From the NCBI GenBank assembly GCA_949825045.1, contig OX463809.1, positions 9,451,501 to 9,515,500 of the forward strand: DNA of 64,000 nucleotides. Direction: 5' to 3'. This stretch comes from Argyresthia goedartella. Taxonomy: Eukaryota; Arthropoda; Insecta; Lepidoptera; Argyresthiidae. Within the stretch, counting starts at the first letter, position 1; every line of letters begins with the position of its first letter. Under the pieces are notes generated by a model that was not told the origin of the DNA, ran no database searches, and worked only from the letters and a program-made list of their open reading frames with translations. This document shows, piece by piece, positions 30,913-45,000 of the stretch. The position numbers and the translations under genes were made by a program.

Positions 30913-33900
30913 TGTAGTATAGCGGCAGCAGCTGACGCCAGCTACATCATCCTCTAAAGTGCATATTTCATTTCATAAAGAACAAGTTCCCTTTGGCTAT
31001 TTAAAGCGTGAATCAAACTTCTCAAGTTTACGCTATAATCGGGCCTGAGCATGCAGAATTGTTCGTTGGTTTTGAATGTTTGAGCAAGCGAAGCCATAAG
31101 GCTTAAACATTTGGTGGGAATCACAGAGTACATTATGTGGGAATATATTTCCCCTTGCCTTAGCAAGGGCAAGGCGGTGACACTCCGCAATTTACCTGCA
31201 AAGCTACAAGTACATCCTCGTCCGCGTTTGCGCAGACAGATTCAGAGAGTCAATGGAGAAAAATAGTAATTAGTTCGTTACTGGTTAGTAAATATTCTGA
31301 TGAATTATTCGCCATAAGAAGATAACCCTAACGTTACACATGCCGCGTCTGAATAGATAAAGTTACGCGATAGAAAGAGAGGCAACTTGTAGGTGAATAT
31401 CCGATGTTCAAGCGCCGCACTTTGCGGGATGAATTGCACTTTATTGCGTTGTAGAAAGAGTCGCTATTAAGTTTAATGTTTTTTCGGACAGTCCAATCAG
31501 TTTCTAACCCTTTATTAATCTGTAGTAAGGTTATTCTTTTACCTTACACCCAGGAGTCAGATAATAAGGTAAGGAAAACAGTTAAAATTATTTCACATAC
31601 ATTTTATTTTCTTAAATTATTAACCATTGATTTCCAAGAGTACAACTAAAAAACAAAATTAAAGTACAAACACGTTATGCATTGCTAACTTAAATGTAGA
31701 TAGGTAACTTCTCTCGAGAAACCGTAACATTCGAATGACTAACTCGGCGCACCACTCAACGAGGTTAGGGTGACAACAAATGTCATAATTGCAAAAGGAA
31801 TTTCTGTAAATATTCTATACACCAATGGTCGAAACAACAGCCATAACACCATCGCCAATGCAATCTTACTATCATGTGATTTGCTAGGACGCAATTAACG
31901 GACATTAGGCTATTGAATAATACTAAATAGTGATAAGTCTTGAGATTGAGCATGCCCAACTAAGGTAATAATAGCACACTAAAACAAATACGAAAATGAT
32001 AAACAAATGAAATGTGTTGTTTTTCGCTTATTAATTTTGTGTTTAGGAAGTTTATCAGTGTCTTGTATACAGTCTACAGGATATTTTATAGCACAGTCAC
32101 TATCAAAAATAAAGATGTCTGCAACATGTTTTTGTCGTCATTATAATACAGATTTTACAACTGGATCAAATTTAAAATTTTTAGCCCCCCCCAGAGAAGG
32201 CTGGAAGATAAAAGCTAAAACGTGTTTGTTTACAAAACATAACTTCTTTAACTGTTATTGAACAATGCTTGATGAAAATGTGAAATTACAGTTACACAAT
32301 ACTATTAGAATCCATCTGTTATGTTTATTTTACATGTATTTATATACAACAAACACTCGCCAACGATTCCAAATATATATATTCTCTTACGGCATTAAAC
32401 TATTTTAACACAAGGTCTAATGTACACAATTTCAACCCTTCTGTTACCCAAAATGCGTGAAGCACTAATTTTTACACAACAAACCTTACCCTAAGTAGTT
32501 ATGTGAAAATATTTCGTCAGTATTTATCTTATGATGAAACGTTTATCTCATTATGGACTGTAAAGAAAGTGTCAAATGCAATAGTAATTCTTATTCGCTT
32601 AGAAATATATTAACATATACTATAAGTTTATATTACTATGTATCAGTCAAAATATTTCAGATTTCTTAGTTAATTACTTCGTAGTAACTAGTATTAATGA
32701 TTACTACCGACATTAAGCATTTTCACAGATACATATAATATTTTTGCATAGGTCGATATGGCAGCTATCAGCGGATCTGTGTTGTTTAAATACCTGTCTT
32801 TATGATTGCAGTGTGAATTTGTCATTAGTTTTTGGGTTCATCATAAACACGGGCGATTTAGAAGTGAATGATTTTTCAGTTTAATTAACGAACTTTAATA
32901 ACAATATTTATGAAATTATTAGAAATAGGTATTATCATGTTTCGATCAAAACAAATCCATGTACCTGAACCAATGTTCTAAATATGAACCTCAGGTTTTT
33001 GGATGGATTTTATGCTCATCTTGATCCAACCAAGTGCAACTCTTATTGTGATTTATTCATTAGTAGGAAACTACTCAGAGGTACTTATGTATTTTGCAGA
33101 TAAGTTACAATTGACTGTATCAAACATTGACCTGATTTCATTCATGCATAATTATCGGAAATATGGAAAAAAGCATGTACTTACAAATGTGATGTACGAA
33201 AACCGTTTCGTTGAGTTGTAAAAGTTGTAACAATTTTAAATATTCATCACAAGTGAGCGAGATAAGGAATCGAAGCGCTAACAGAACAGCAATTTAGAAG
33301 AACCACATGTAGCGAATGGATGGTCATGGGCCACCTAATATACTTATTTACATAATCATTGATTAGCCTCCCAGGGCTTCTTGTGAACTATTCTAATTAG
33401 GTACTCGCCAGTAATGCGCCAATTTCATTTATACAGGTTTCTGAATACTATACTCGTACTTTGTACAACGCCAATAACATCCTTAACTCTAATTTCCATT
33501 TTGATACAGTGTCGTTAGTGTCTTATAAATACACTAAGTTACCAACGAAATAAATGTCAATACCTATTTAAATAAAATCATTAGAGCGTTAGTAGTACGA
33601 TGCACTCGTCACGATTACAGATTCTAGTTTTTTTTAAATTTAGATTACGAATTTCGTCATTATTTTTAAAAATTCTATAAAGGCATCTTTACCTCAGACT
33701 TTAGATTTTACACCTTCGTTATAACGGCGTATGTTTGTATAAACTAATAAATTATAAATAAGATTGATAAGATTTAGAATAAATAAATAGTCATCTGTTT
33801 ATCATGACAGGTTAGTAAATACTAAGGACCTACCCGTCGCAAGTGCGTCAACTGCCGATATGCGTTGAGTCGACTTACAGGTGCGTTACTTTTGCGGAAC

Positions 33901-36065
33901 ATTTGACGCATAACCAATTAACTATTATGGATCGTTTATCACATTGAACTACACAATAATTTCATGAACTATAACTTATTTTTAAAGTACTAAATACATA
34001 AAGTTTAACAAAATTATTTGAAAACTAATTAGGCATTTGATGGCAGTATCGTAACTGGTTGTATTCACATTTCATTACAATTTACAAAAACACAATTATA
34101 ATAACGATTAACACTTAACTAATGGTAACGCAATGAGGAACGTGTCGCTCATTCAGGTAACGGGATTTAATAACACTTTATTTATATTATTTTACCACGT
34201 GGTGCATTTTTACATTGCTGGTGTTGAAACTGGCACGCTATTGTTTGCAGATTTGAAAACAGTGGAATAAACTGCGCTGCTGTTTGAATTTCTACAGCAG
34301 CACCCTTAATTCTGTACTATATTTTAAGTAGATGAATTTAACTTGGGAACTTAACTGTGTTATGTGTCTTCTATTTATTAATATATGTAAGTATTGAACA
34401 GCATCCGAAAATAATTTCAAGTCAGTAACAGACTGGGATTGGTTTCACCTTATTTCTTGTCACTATCCCATGCCGATTGGCCATACCTAATTAACTATGT
34501 ATAACCTAAGTCCCTAGAACGAACTTTTTGGTTGTAATATCTTAATCATATCAAGGATATTTTACCCTTCTTAAAACTATCGGTAACTGTTCACCGTTGT
34601 TGGAACATTTATTATAAAATAACGTAATTTTTTAATACGAACTGTGATATAGATCACGGCAAAGAATTTCTAGAATAAAGGGCAGTGTTTGCTGACAGTT
34701 GTTAGTTAAGGAAAGTCTCTTTTGCTATTTAATCAAACCTATAAGCTACATAAATATAATTAGTGATTGAATTGAAGATATATAGGTATTCGAAAGGAAT
34801 TTATTGTAATAAGATTACGTATAAATAGGCAATTTCACATAATGAATATCCTCGCGTTTCAGTCTGTTTCACAGGGTTTAAATTTACTGAATGCCGCGAA
34901 TAATACAAACTTGTACAAGGAAATCCATCAAGATAAGAAAATTTTATTTGCCTATTAATTTATGTTTTGAAAAACATTGATACCAGTAAATGAGGACAGA
35001 AAATACTATTATGTATAAAAAGCTAGCGTTCAACTCATATCGATACTCGAGTTCATTCCACGATCAGTCAATATTTTGAAATTTCTCAAGTATCAATTGG
35101 AGAGAGATCAGAACTTGGTTTATCTAGAGAGAAATGCAACAAGTGTCTACATACGAGTACAACTGGCAACCAAACACACACGGACACAGAGTAGTGACGA
35201 ACGGTTACTAGCTATACCTAAGTATTTTAAATAAAGACCAGAATTAGGAAAAGTGAGTCGTTACAAACGAGATGTATTGGCAATAAAAATGCATAAATTG
35301 TGACTATGAGAACTGAACATGACACGCGATGCGTGGACCACGCTGGAGGCGCGTCAGAGATAATGTTAGTGTATAAACAGTTGTATACAAGCAGTCTTTG
35401 TAAACACTGAGAATAAAGATACTTAGTACTACTTAAAAACGAACAAGTCATATAAAACTACTTGTAAATTTATTAATTTTATTACATTTCCAGTGAGTAG
35501 CCTACTGGGTAAACCTAGACAATATAAAATGCAACCTAAAACAGCAATATTTCATTTACAATTAGAAACAACTAGGTCTAAAACAACATCTTACTATCTA
35601 ACGTATAAATTATAGTCTATATTTACAGAAATATATATTATGCGGTTTTTCGTCTGACTATTTAAATAGTAGCATATAATTTTATATTTTATTACTAACA
35701 CTAAGTAGTGTACACTACCACGTATAAAACACGCATTCAAGTCCCTCGAACTACGTTAAAAAATAACTATTATTATATATCAGTCTGTCAATTGGGACGT
35801 TTTATTTCATCTAGTAAACATAAAATCATCTCACACATGTATCGTCTCAAACTCTCTAAAGGTGTCGCACTTGCCCTGGTATATCCCGAGTATTTGTTAA
35901 GATTTGTCATGTCTCACTCGGTTTGCTAGGTCACTCTCGCAGCAGCTGCAGTAGAAGGGGGTAGGGGGGCTGCGAGGGGAAGCCGGGGGGCGGCGATCAT
36001 AACGCGAGGGTGCGCAAAAGCGGGCGCAAGTACATAGAGAACTAGAAGCCCTGCTGTGCCATGTA
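30913..36065. other. AT-rich intergenic / HR4 3' flank
   Basis: No protein-like reading frame or mobile element is recognised across 5 kb. The minus-strand HR4 transcript must end somewhere here, so part may be a long 3' UTR. The last 130 bp before the stop codon (35935-36060) are GC-rich, with GGGGG runs. Confidence 0.5.
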
Positions 36066-39000
36066 CTATCTGATCTCGGCTGAGTTCAGTACGAACGGCA
36101 CGTAGAACATCTTGCTCTCCAGTAGGAGGTTAGCTGCCGCTTGGATCTGGAAGTAGGGATAACACGTTGTTGATTTATGTTATCTTCTAAATTTATATTC
36201 ATTTACCGAATCCGGCTATGAGGCATCGTGATTTTGAACCTCAAAAAATTTAATTCAAAACCTATAACCGGAAATTTCAGCCCTAGCTGACCGTGGTACG
36301 CAAGCAGTTAATACCTATGAAAAATACGGATATTTGAAAAAATCAGGTAAAAACCATGCTTCTAAACTAGAAGTGACATGAATGCATGTTATTTGAGAAG
36401 AATCTTAGATATACTTTCACAAAAACAATCTATTAAACTTTGTTTTTAAATGGGCCCAAACCTGTGCCTCTGCCCAAGCCATGGCAATAAAAGTAATATT
36501 TTTACCTCCGGAATTCTGTTGAACAGCTCCTGTAGCCGGCCGGGGTGGTGTGGCGCCGCGTGTTCCAGGTAACTTCTCAGGACTTGCACGTATCGATCCT
36601 GAATACCTTCTAGCTCCACTTCTGTAATAACAAATGACAACATTGGATATCACTTTTGTTAATGCAATGATCATATTTATTTTATTACCCTGCCAGACAT
36701 AACAGAGAATACTGGTTGAAATTGGACTGTATGGGCCTATGTCACCCCATATGGGAATTTATATTTGTGCTTTATTATTTATTTAAGTAAATTTCTTAGG
36801 TGACGTTATGTTTTTTATTGGGGGTAAAATGTATAGAGTGACGGACGAATAGTTGAAAACTTTTGAAAATGTATTGATTTTAAAATGCTTTTTAACAGGA
36901 CAGATTAAATCAAAAATAAAATCGATATAAATAACGTTAATTAGCCAATAAAAAGTTAGTAAACTTTATCATTATTATGTTTTTATCAATTGAAGCAGTT
37001 TTGTTTTTATTCGAAATACTTTGAACATACAAGCGCCATTTATGTTTGTTTTTAAATATTCTTCGTTTATCTCAACAGGCCATAGTCTTTCGATAATTCA
37101 TCCATAACCTAACCAAACCTTTAACCCGTAAGTTCTTTACTCTGGAGTTTTACGAACTCTCACGTTTTATGTGCTGCACGCGTATTTTTTCTTCTTTATT
37201 TGCATAACCAAGATGTTTTGAAGAGTTATTGAAATTATGGTCACCCCATTATTTTTAATTATTCATGAACTTATGATTAACACGTCGATTTATATTGAAT
37301 TCATTTATCATCATAATTATATTAATGTGCAGCTTTGGCAAACCACGTGATGTTTTTAGCATTTTACAATTACAAAATTTCTCACACAGCTTTGCCATCT
37401 TAATAATACTATAATAAATAATTTATCTTCAAGTGCACAATACAAGAGCGTAGGGACCACCCCAACTCTACACGAAGGCTAGTGAAAGTACCCATTACTC
37501 CCCGCTAGATGGCGCCCCCCCCGACCATAGTATTTCACCGGGGCGGCAGCAGTGCGGAGGCGGTGACGTCACGCGCTTAGTAGGTCACTGCGATAGCGGG
37601 GCAACGACCGCGGCTAGCCGTTGACCTCCACTGCTACTGCGCGGTGCGCGCGGTTATAACTATTGGCTGGTTTCGCGAGATGATCTATGTTCGGATTCAC
37701 AACTGCTGTTCAATGTTTTTCGATTGAGTGCTGCATATTGCTGGAAAGGTCTTTATAAACACCATTATCGTCCTAATTTATAGATATTTCTACATGTTAT
37801 GTTGTTATCACTTATTTATCAGTTAGCAAACTGTTGCTTAAATTTAGTCACATAAATGATAGGTGACTTTTTTATATAATTGGTGAATGTATTGGCATAT
37901 TCTAGAACTTTATAGCCACTTGAGTCGGCGAAGTTACATAAGCAATCACCGAACGCGGCTTTTGACGTGCGGGCTCCACTTTGTACTGTCGCGATCAAGC
38001 GGACTTTCCCTAATGCAATACGATTGTAGTCCATATGACGCACGAAATAAAAACGTACGTGTCAATGTTAGTTTTCCTCCCCATAACATAATATACCTTT
38101 TGATTTAGCTATAGATTCAGGTAATATTGCTAGTGAGCTATGCTCACCGTCCCGCCGTAAGTACCTACCGAGCTGATGCTATAACCCCTGCGCCCGCGCA
38201 CCGCAAAAGAGAAAGTGAACCTTCCGCGTTGCGCTTTCCGCGCGAGAGTGAAATGCTGTCCCGTTGGATGACGTAACGCAGCCACCGTGTCTATTGTTGC
38301 TGTACGCTTTTTACTGGCGCATTGTTAAGCCGCTAACGGTGTGCCAATGCCAGTTAATATGAGAAAATGCGAGACAATATGGACGGTGTAACTATAGGTA
38401 TGCATAGTAAACTTGCGCTAACGAGATATCTCGATAATTCTGCCATTTGAAGTATCGTATACAATATTTTTTGCTCAAGATGACAAAATCAGGCTTATAA
38501 CCGTAACGTACCTAATATTATCCTTCATGTTACCTCGTGCAATGGTATGCTTCTGCCAATGTTGGGATGATATGCTTAAATTTCAGTTTCACCTTACTTT
38601 TAAAGGAATAAGATAAAAAGCCTCTTCAATATGTAGAGGACTAACAGAGCAACATAACTTAATGATTTTACAACGATTAAATAAATAAAAAACCGGTCAA
38701 GTGCGAGTCTAAATCGCGCACGAAGGGTTCCGTACCACCGTTCAATGGAAGCGATGGTGTGGAGTGAATAGTTTGGATTTTACACAGCAAAATATTGTTT
38801 ACAAAGTTATTGGTGCGGTTACTTTCACACTCCATGTACGTAACCAGGTGCATCCATAAGTTTGTATGTGGTATTGAAAGAATTGTTGTATGGGAGCCCC
38901 CTTAAATATTTATTTTATCCTGTTTTTTAGTATTTGTTGTTATAGCGGCAACATAAATACATAATCTGTGAAAATTTCAACTCTCTAGCTAGCTAGGTTC

Positions 39001-42000
39001 TTGAGATACAGCCTGGTGACAGACGGACGGACGGACGGACGGACGGACAGCGAAGTCTTAATAATAGGGTTCCGTTCTTACCCGTTGGGTACGGAACCCT
39101 AAAAAAGTACGTAAATTCAAATGCGGTGCTAAATTGTAAAAATAAATGTGATAAGCCGATTTTGTGATTTGGGAGAATTTTCTATCGAGCAGAAATAATC
39201 AAAATACTTAAATATCACGAATGCAAGCTTACACTTATGATGATCAACAAGCTAGTATAAAGAACAACTGCTTTAATACTTCTATTTTGCGTAGCTTGAG
39301 ATTTACAAAAGGCTAGTATTTAATCGCACATCAAAAATACTGATTTTCACAGCAAAAAAGGATCAGCAAAACACTTTTTATGGTTTAAGTATTTTTGTTG
39401 TTCTTACATGTTCAACCTAATACGAAGGATATAGAAGGCTTCGCTTCGCTCACCCCCTTTACCATTCACCTATATTTGCTGTGCAAATCAGTATTATTGA
39501 TGTGCAGTTTAATATTTCCCTTTACAAAACGCTGATTTGGCTAAATGCGTCGCCTTAATTTAGTGGTAGAGCCAGGCTATATCAAAATGGCACTGAGGCT
39601 ATTATATCACCGTATTAAGATGCGTAGTTGGCACAATGACAAAGGCACCGTAAATTCATATCATAATTATTTAATATAGGTACCTATAATTGCATGGAAA
39701 TTGCAATAGTTAAAATTAGAAATAAACATTTCGAGATTTTCTTTATTTCAGTAAGAGCAATTCAAAAATATGAATAATATAAACTAAACTCAAATTTTAT
39801 TATCGACCGAATGTTATTGAAAAAGTTGCCAAAAACTAAACGTCGCTATATGAAATCAAACTGCGTTCATTTTGTTTGGACGAAGTGAATAAGTTGAGTA
39901 GTTTATTAAATTACTTAGTTTTACGACTTGAGAATTGGACTCAGTAGGTCTAATCTAGAATACGATAAGTACACGTTGATAAACAAAGCAGCCATCACGC
40001 ATGCGCGGTGAAAATAATTTTCTAACATGGCGGAGCGAGCGACCTAGTTGCCTTGCGATAACGCAGGATGTCAAACAGTTTTCCTGCGCTGTAGCTACAA
40101 GTACTATGGCTCCGGCTAGGTTTGCGCAGGCGCACAATTGTAGTACGTGTTATAAGTTATCGCTCATAGTTACGCATTTCGCAACATTTAAATAGTTTTG
40201 CTTGAAGGTTTTATTTTTTCCTCTTACGACTGGTTTACAATTAAAAATAAAAGTATACGAGTCATACGAGTACGACGTCACTTAGGGCTGAGGTTAACTC
40301 TAAAACTGTTGTAAAACTAGCCAAATACAGCCGTCATATGAAAATCTAGTATCTAAGAGAACTTGACTAGTCTACGTAGGGTTCAGGTTCTGAGTTCACT
40401 GTCCATAGGTTTTGCAATTTCACAAGTCGAACAACTTCTGTTACACCTTAAGCTACACCATTAGCATAAGCGTCTCTATTCCAAGCACCGTATGGACGTA
40501 TTCGGTTCTGCAGCGGTATATCTTAGATAGAACGCATCGGAAGGACCACCAAACTGGGTTACGATCATAAATTATAATCATATCAATGAGAATCAAATCG
40601 CTCTGTGCGGACACTTCGCTGCTTCATTTATTCTGTGCGGACACTTTGCTGCTTCATTTATTCATATCAAACATATAACTTGACCATTTTATTGGCACCG
40701 CACTTATCCAGCGTCAAAATACCGAATAAAATTGGGCGGAACTCCTACATCAGATGAAATTACGTCTTATATTAGTGACTGGAGACAAAATAACTGCTGA
40801 TCTTGACTGTAACAATCATGTTTGGCTCTTTGTTTGTTTATTCTGTGACTGTTAATTTGACTTGATTTTAGTGTAAATTTTCATGTTACAGATCTCCTCT
40901 TCAAAAAACTGTCACGTTACGAAGGATTGGGGTGAATAACGGAAGCCTAATGAAAATAAGTTTGACCTTCACCAAAATCCTATTTATGTATCGCTAATCC
41001 TGTCGCTTACCATACAAACCCAACGCAAACTGGCATCGCTAGAATCTCGTAGTACCAGCTTTCTCGTAGGCTACGTTCGGCAGTTAGCGATACCGGTTTT
41101 ACGATCGCGATCGGTTTGTATGGTAAGCGATAAAATTAGCGATACATAAATTGAATTTTGTATTTGTATTGTGTGAATGCCCTCTATTGCCACGTTATTT
41201 GCCAGATAGTATAGGATCTAATCATGCATGAAGTTCAAGTAATGAGTCAGTCCGAACGAGCAGGATGTCTTTACAACGTAACCAGTAACTAAAGGCATAC
41301 AGCGTGACGATGTCTTCCTCACATCCTCACTCCTATCTCACCCCACCCGAGTGTGAATGCACCCTCGCTCGCGCAAATCGCCAAAGGCTCATACACTGTA
41401 AACGGATTACACCCTCGGAGCTGTTACCAGGGCGGTGACTAATTGAACTTACTTAGTCCATACACCGCTTTAAGCTTCCCTGGTAGTTTAACTTGGGCTT
41501 GTGGAATTGTGGATGTGTATGTATCCCTTATGTTTCTCCGTTGACTGACTTGTAAAATATCGTGTTCTACGTAAAATGATATTTCCGAACTTTAGTAATA
41601 AGTAAAACGTGATATATCTTAATTTTCTTTCTTATAATTGATACTTACTACGTGTAATTTATGGCAGAGCATAATTAATTTTTAAATTACTTTCCAATCA
41701 GCTTGGTGTGAAATTTGCAAGAGCACAACTCAGTAGCCGTTTCGCTTTCTATAACGAGGGAATGGGTAGATTCGAGTGCAAACTGTTTACTTAGCCTAAA
41801 TAACGCTCGGTGAAAGGTTATCCGTTGGCAATTAACACGAATTCTTTGAAGATTCGTTGTGCCTGGATTGACGTCAGCATTTTATCAGTGACCGACCATG
41901 TTTGATTTGTTTGCACAGTTTTCTTTGTAACTGTGATTTTGAATTTTAAAACTTTTTCAAAGATGGACAGGGAACCCCTTGGAGGGAGAAGAGCATATTA

Positions 42001-45000
42001 TTAATAAATTATAATGGAGTATCTACGAGCTTACTATCATTCTTCCTGGTCTCAGAGTACCTCGGAGACAGCTATTTGGAGTGCTATTGACTTAACTAAA
42101 TATAAAAACCCCGACTAAGAACCATCTCGATCACATCAGCTTGCAGACAGAAGTATAACCGCATCAAAATAGGATTATAATTCATAATTCAATGATTGAT
42201 TCAATCCAAATATTGAAGCAGTTACATCAAAAGGAAATGCATTTACAAAGGCAAGCTTATCTGTTTAGGAGCTATGATGCCATAGACAGACACAAAGATA
42301 CACACGCAAGGGGGGGGGGGTATTATACCCTCTTTTGCGTCTGGATTTTAACAAAAATTAGACAACATAACTCACCCTGATTAAGCAGTATGTAGACCTT
42401 CAGACAGACGTACTCCTCCATCCGGAGCTGGATCCGGCGGAAGACGCAGGTGATCTGGGTCATCTTCTCCACCACCAGACCCACGTCCAGGCGTAGTTGC
42501 TCGAGAGTTATGGGTCGACCCATGAGAGAGGTCAGGCAGCTTTGCAGCGTCCGCAGGTTTGCGTTCACCTGGTGGGGACGATGGGTTTAGGCTTGTGCAT
42601 TTCTATTTAAGGGTTTTCTATGGGTTGTTCGAATAGGCATAGCAATGTGCAATAGTTTACCAAATAATTATGAGCCCAATTTTTCTTATTATACTAGTTC
42701 TAGTAGTCCTGATAAATACATATTCAGAATTCCTTTATTGCTCACAAACTATGAATAAAGTGTTTTATCTACACACGTGTCATAAACCCTCTTTACTGCG
42801 TCCAAAAACCACACGTTACGACCAGCCTAATGTTATACTACTTGGTAGAAACTAATTTCTTATCTGAAAATTGAAAATCAATTTTCGACAAATTATGACA
42901 TTCAAATTTCGAATGCCGACGCCCGCCTACGTGCCGCTCCTAGTTTGTTTGTGAAGTTGGTACTACTGAACAAGCTAAACAAGTGCAGAGCAATTATCAA
43001 TGCCACCATGCCGGTCAAACATGCGGTTCCTGGGCACATCAAAGAGAGTTTGTGATATATGTGTAGATAAACTAGTGCATGTAACTGTACATAAGTAGGC
43101 AAAAAAACATTATGAAACTCGCCTAGTTTTATTGCCCTCCATTATGTATCAGTCACATAAACTACTATTATTTATCTGAATGACAGAAAAACAAATAACA
43201 AAAAATTTGTGTACGGTACTGAAACCCAATTAGTTGGCCGGCCTACATAATTATTCACTAATACAACGCCGAGTTTATCTTTGATAAGAGAGAAGAGAGA
43301 GAGAATAAAGATTCAAATCAAATACCTAGTTATTCTTTACTATACCAGAATAAAATTAACACCTAAGAAATATACCCATAACTCCACTTTATGTAATTGA
43401 AGCATATCGCAAATAAGTAGGAAATGCACTAGACAATGAAAAAGCCTACATGTAACCACTTCTAATCACCGTTTATGTAACAGAAGCAATGCAATACGTA
43501 TGTACACAACAAGCATTGCTGCTGGAGTTAGCGGTATTAATAAGATATTTATTTTCATACCAGTAAAATTAAGCTTGTAATATCTACTGGAATAAAAAGT
43601 AATTACCTATAAATACAATTTCATAAAAAAATCGTACGTGCATTCAAAGTATTTGAGAGTCGTTGCTCTCAGTGCGTTTTGCCAGGTGACGTCATTACAC
43701 AAATTATCTCATTTACACAAGTGTCATCCACTTTCTTCACGATATCGTGTGTAATTTGTGTACCTTATAAAAACCAAAGAGCTAACGATTACACCCGGGG
43801 CAGTTTAACAAAGTTTTTAATGGGCTCATTTGACCTAAGAAAATGCAGTGTAACAGAATGTCATGCAATGCAGGCCCGAGTGCAGTTGCTAGTCCCATAG
43901 ACGCTTTCTATCACGGTTGCGTAAGGTGATGCAGATCACGTAATGCACCGGCGGAAGTTTCTGCAGCGAAAGTGACCCGCCGAGGGTATGCGCCTGCGTC
44001 ATACGATAGATGAGTCCGCAAATTGGAAGAACATTTGGATCATAAGATGATTTCATGGTACGACAGAAGAACCCGTGGTTTGAAGGAATATTTGTCTTAT
44101 TTGCCTGAAATAACTCTCACTGAAACATCATGGTGTTCGATTTCCCTCGATTATAAGTAGTCTGTAATGACACAAGCTCGTTTGTTGTAAAATTATCAGC
44201 GCTTGTAACATATGGATAAGATGATTGTAATAGCGGTATATCGGGGTCTGCTTATTCATCTGAGAATAGCAAAAGTCTAGTGTACATACCTCTTGCATGA
44301 AGTCGTGCTCGTGGTCCGACGACGGTGCGTGCGAGTGTTTCCCGTGCATCGCTTGGTACGCCGCCGTCGTCAGCACTGAAATCTCGTGCCATTTCTCCAT
44401 CAGCAACTTGGAGTGAATTTCCATCGGTATTTCCATGATAAAGGGTAACTTCTTCGTCCAGGCGACCATTTTGTGCACTATCGAGTCACCGATCTTGCAC
44501 AGTTTGTCGCCTATCTCGGAGGTATCATGGAGGAGGTCTGGTAGGTGGCGTACTGTAGCGATGTCTTCCATCGCGTCGCAGTCTATGAGTGCTCGGATCA
44601 TGTGCAACGCTCTATCGAGCGGTACGGCGCGATCCCGAGACGATGACACTGCACTTTCGAGCCGCGCTCGGAGGTGAACGACCTGTGAACAAAAACAACC
44701 ATTAATTTGGATCGAAGATGCTGTTAGTCCATTTAGACTTGGTTTGCGTTGGATTGTCTTACCTCGCTAGGGTTGGTGAGTGCAGTCTTGAGGATGGTCC
44801 CGTTGACCAGATGGGGTGGGAGGGGCGGTAAGGACTGATCCTTTGGCGAGTGCTTTTCGGGAGGCGACGGCCTACTCGTGGCTGTCGCAGTCTTATTCGC
44901 TTTTTTGTGCTTCTTGTACTTCACTTTGTACAGGTTATACACTGCCCCGCTATTCCGCCCTCCGGGCATGCGATCCTCTCGTACGGCTGAACAGGAAAAA

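Larger units (their letters stand above)
36622..42375. other. Largest intragenic gap of HR4 (intron before exon 6 of 7)
   Basis: A 5.75-kb intron between two ligand-binding-domain exons. It holds GC-rich patches at 37500-37670 (with GGTGACGTCACGCG, a CRE-type site) and 38140-38300, a family A repeat, an 188-bp MITE and a 30-bp tandem repeat. No coding sequence is recognised. The GC patches could be internal promoters or enhancers, but nothing proves it. Confidence 0.5.

Noticed and set aside
38999..39050. GGAC/GACG tandem array considered as a CRISPR-like or regulatory array
   Set aside because: Simple 4-bp microsatellite inside the family A repeat; no spacers.
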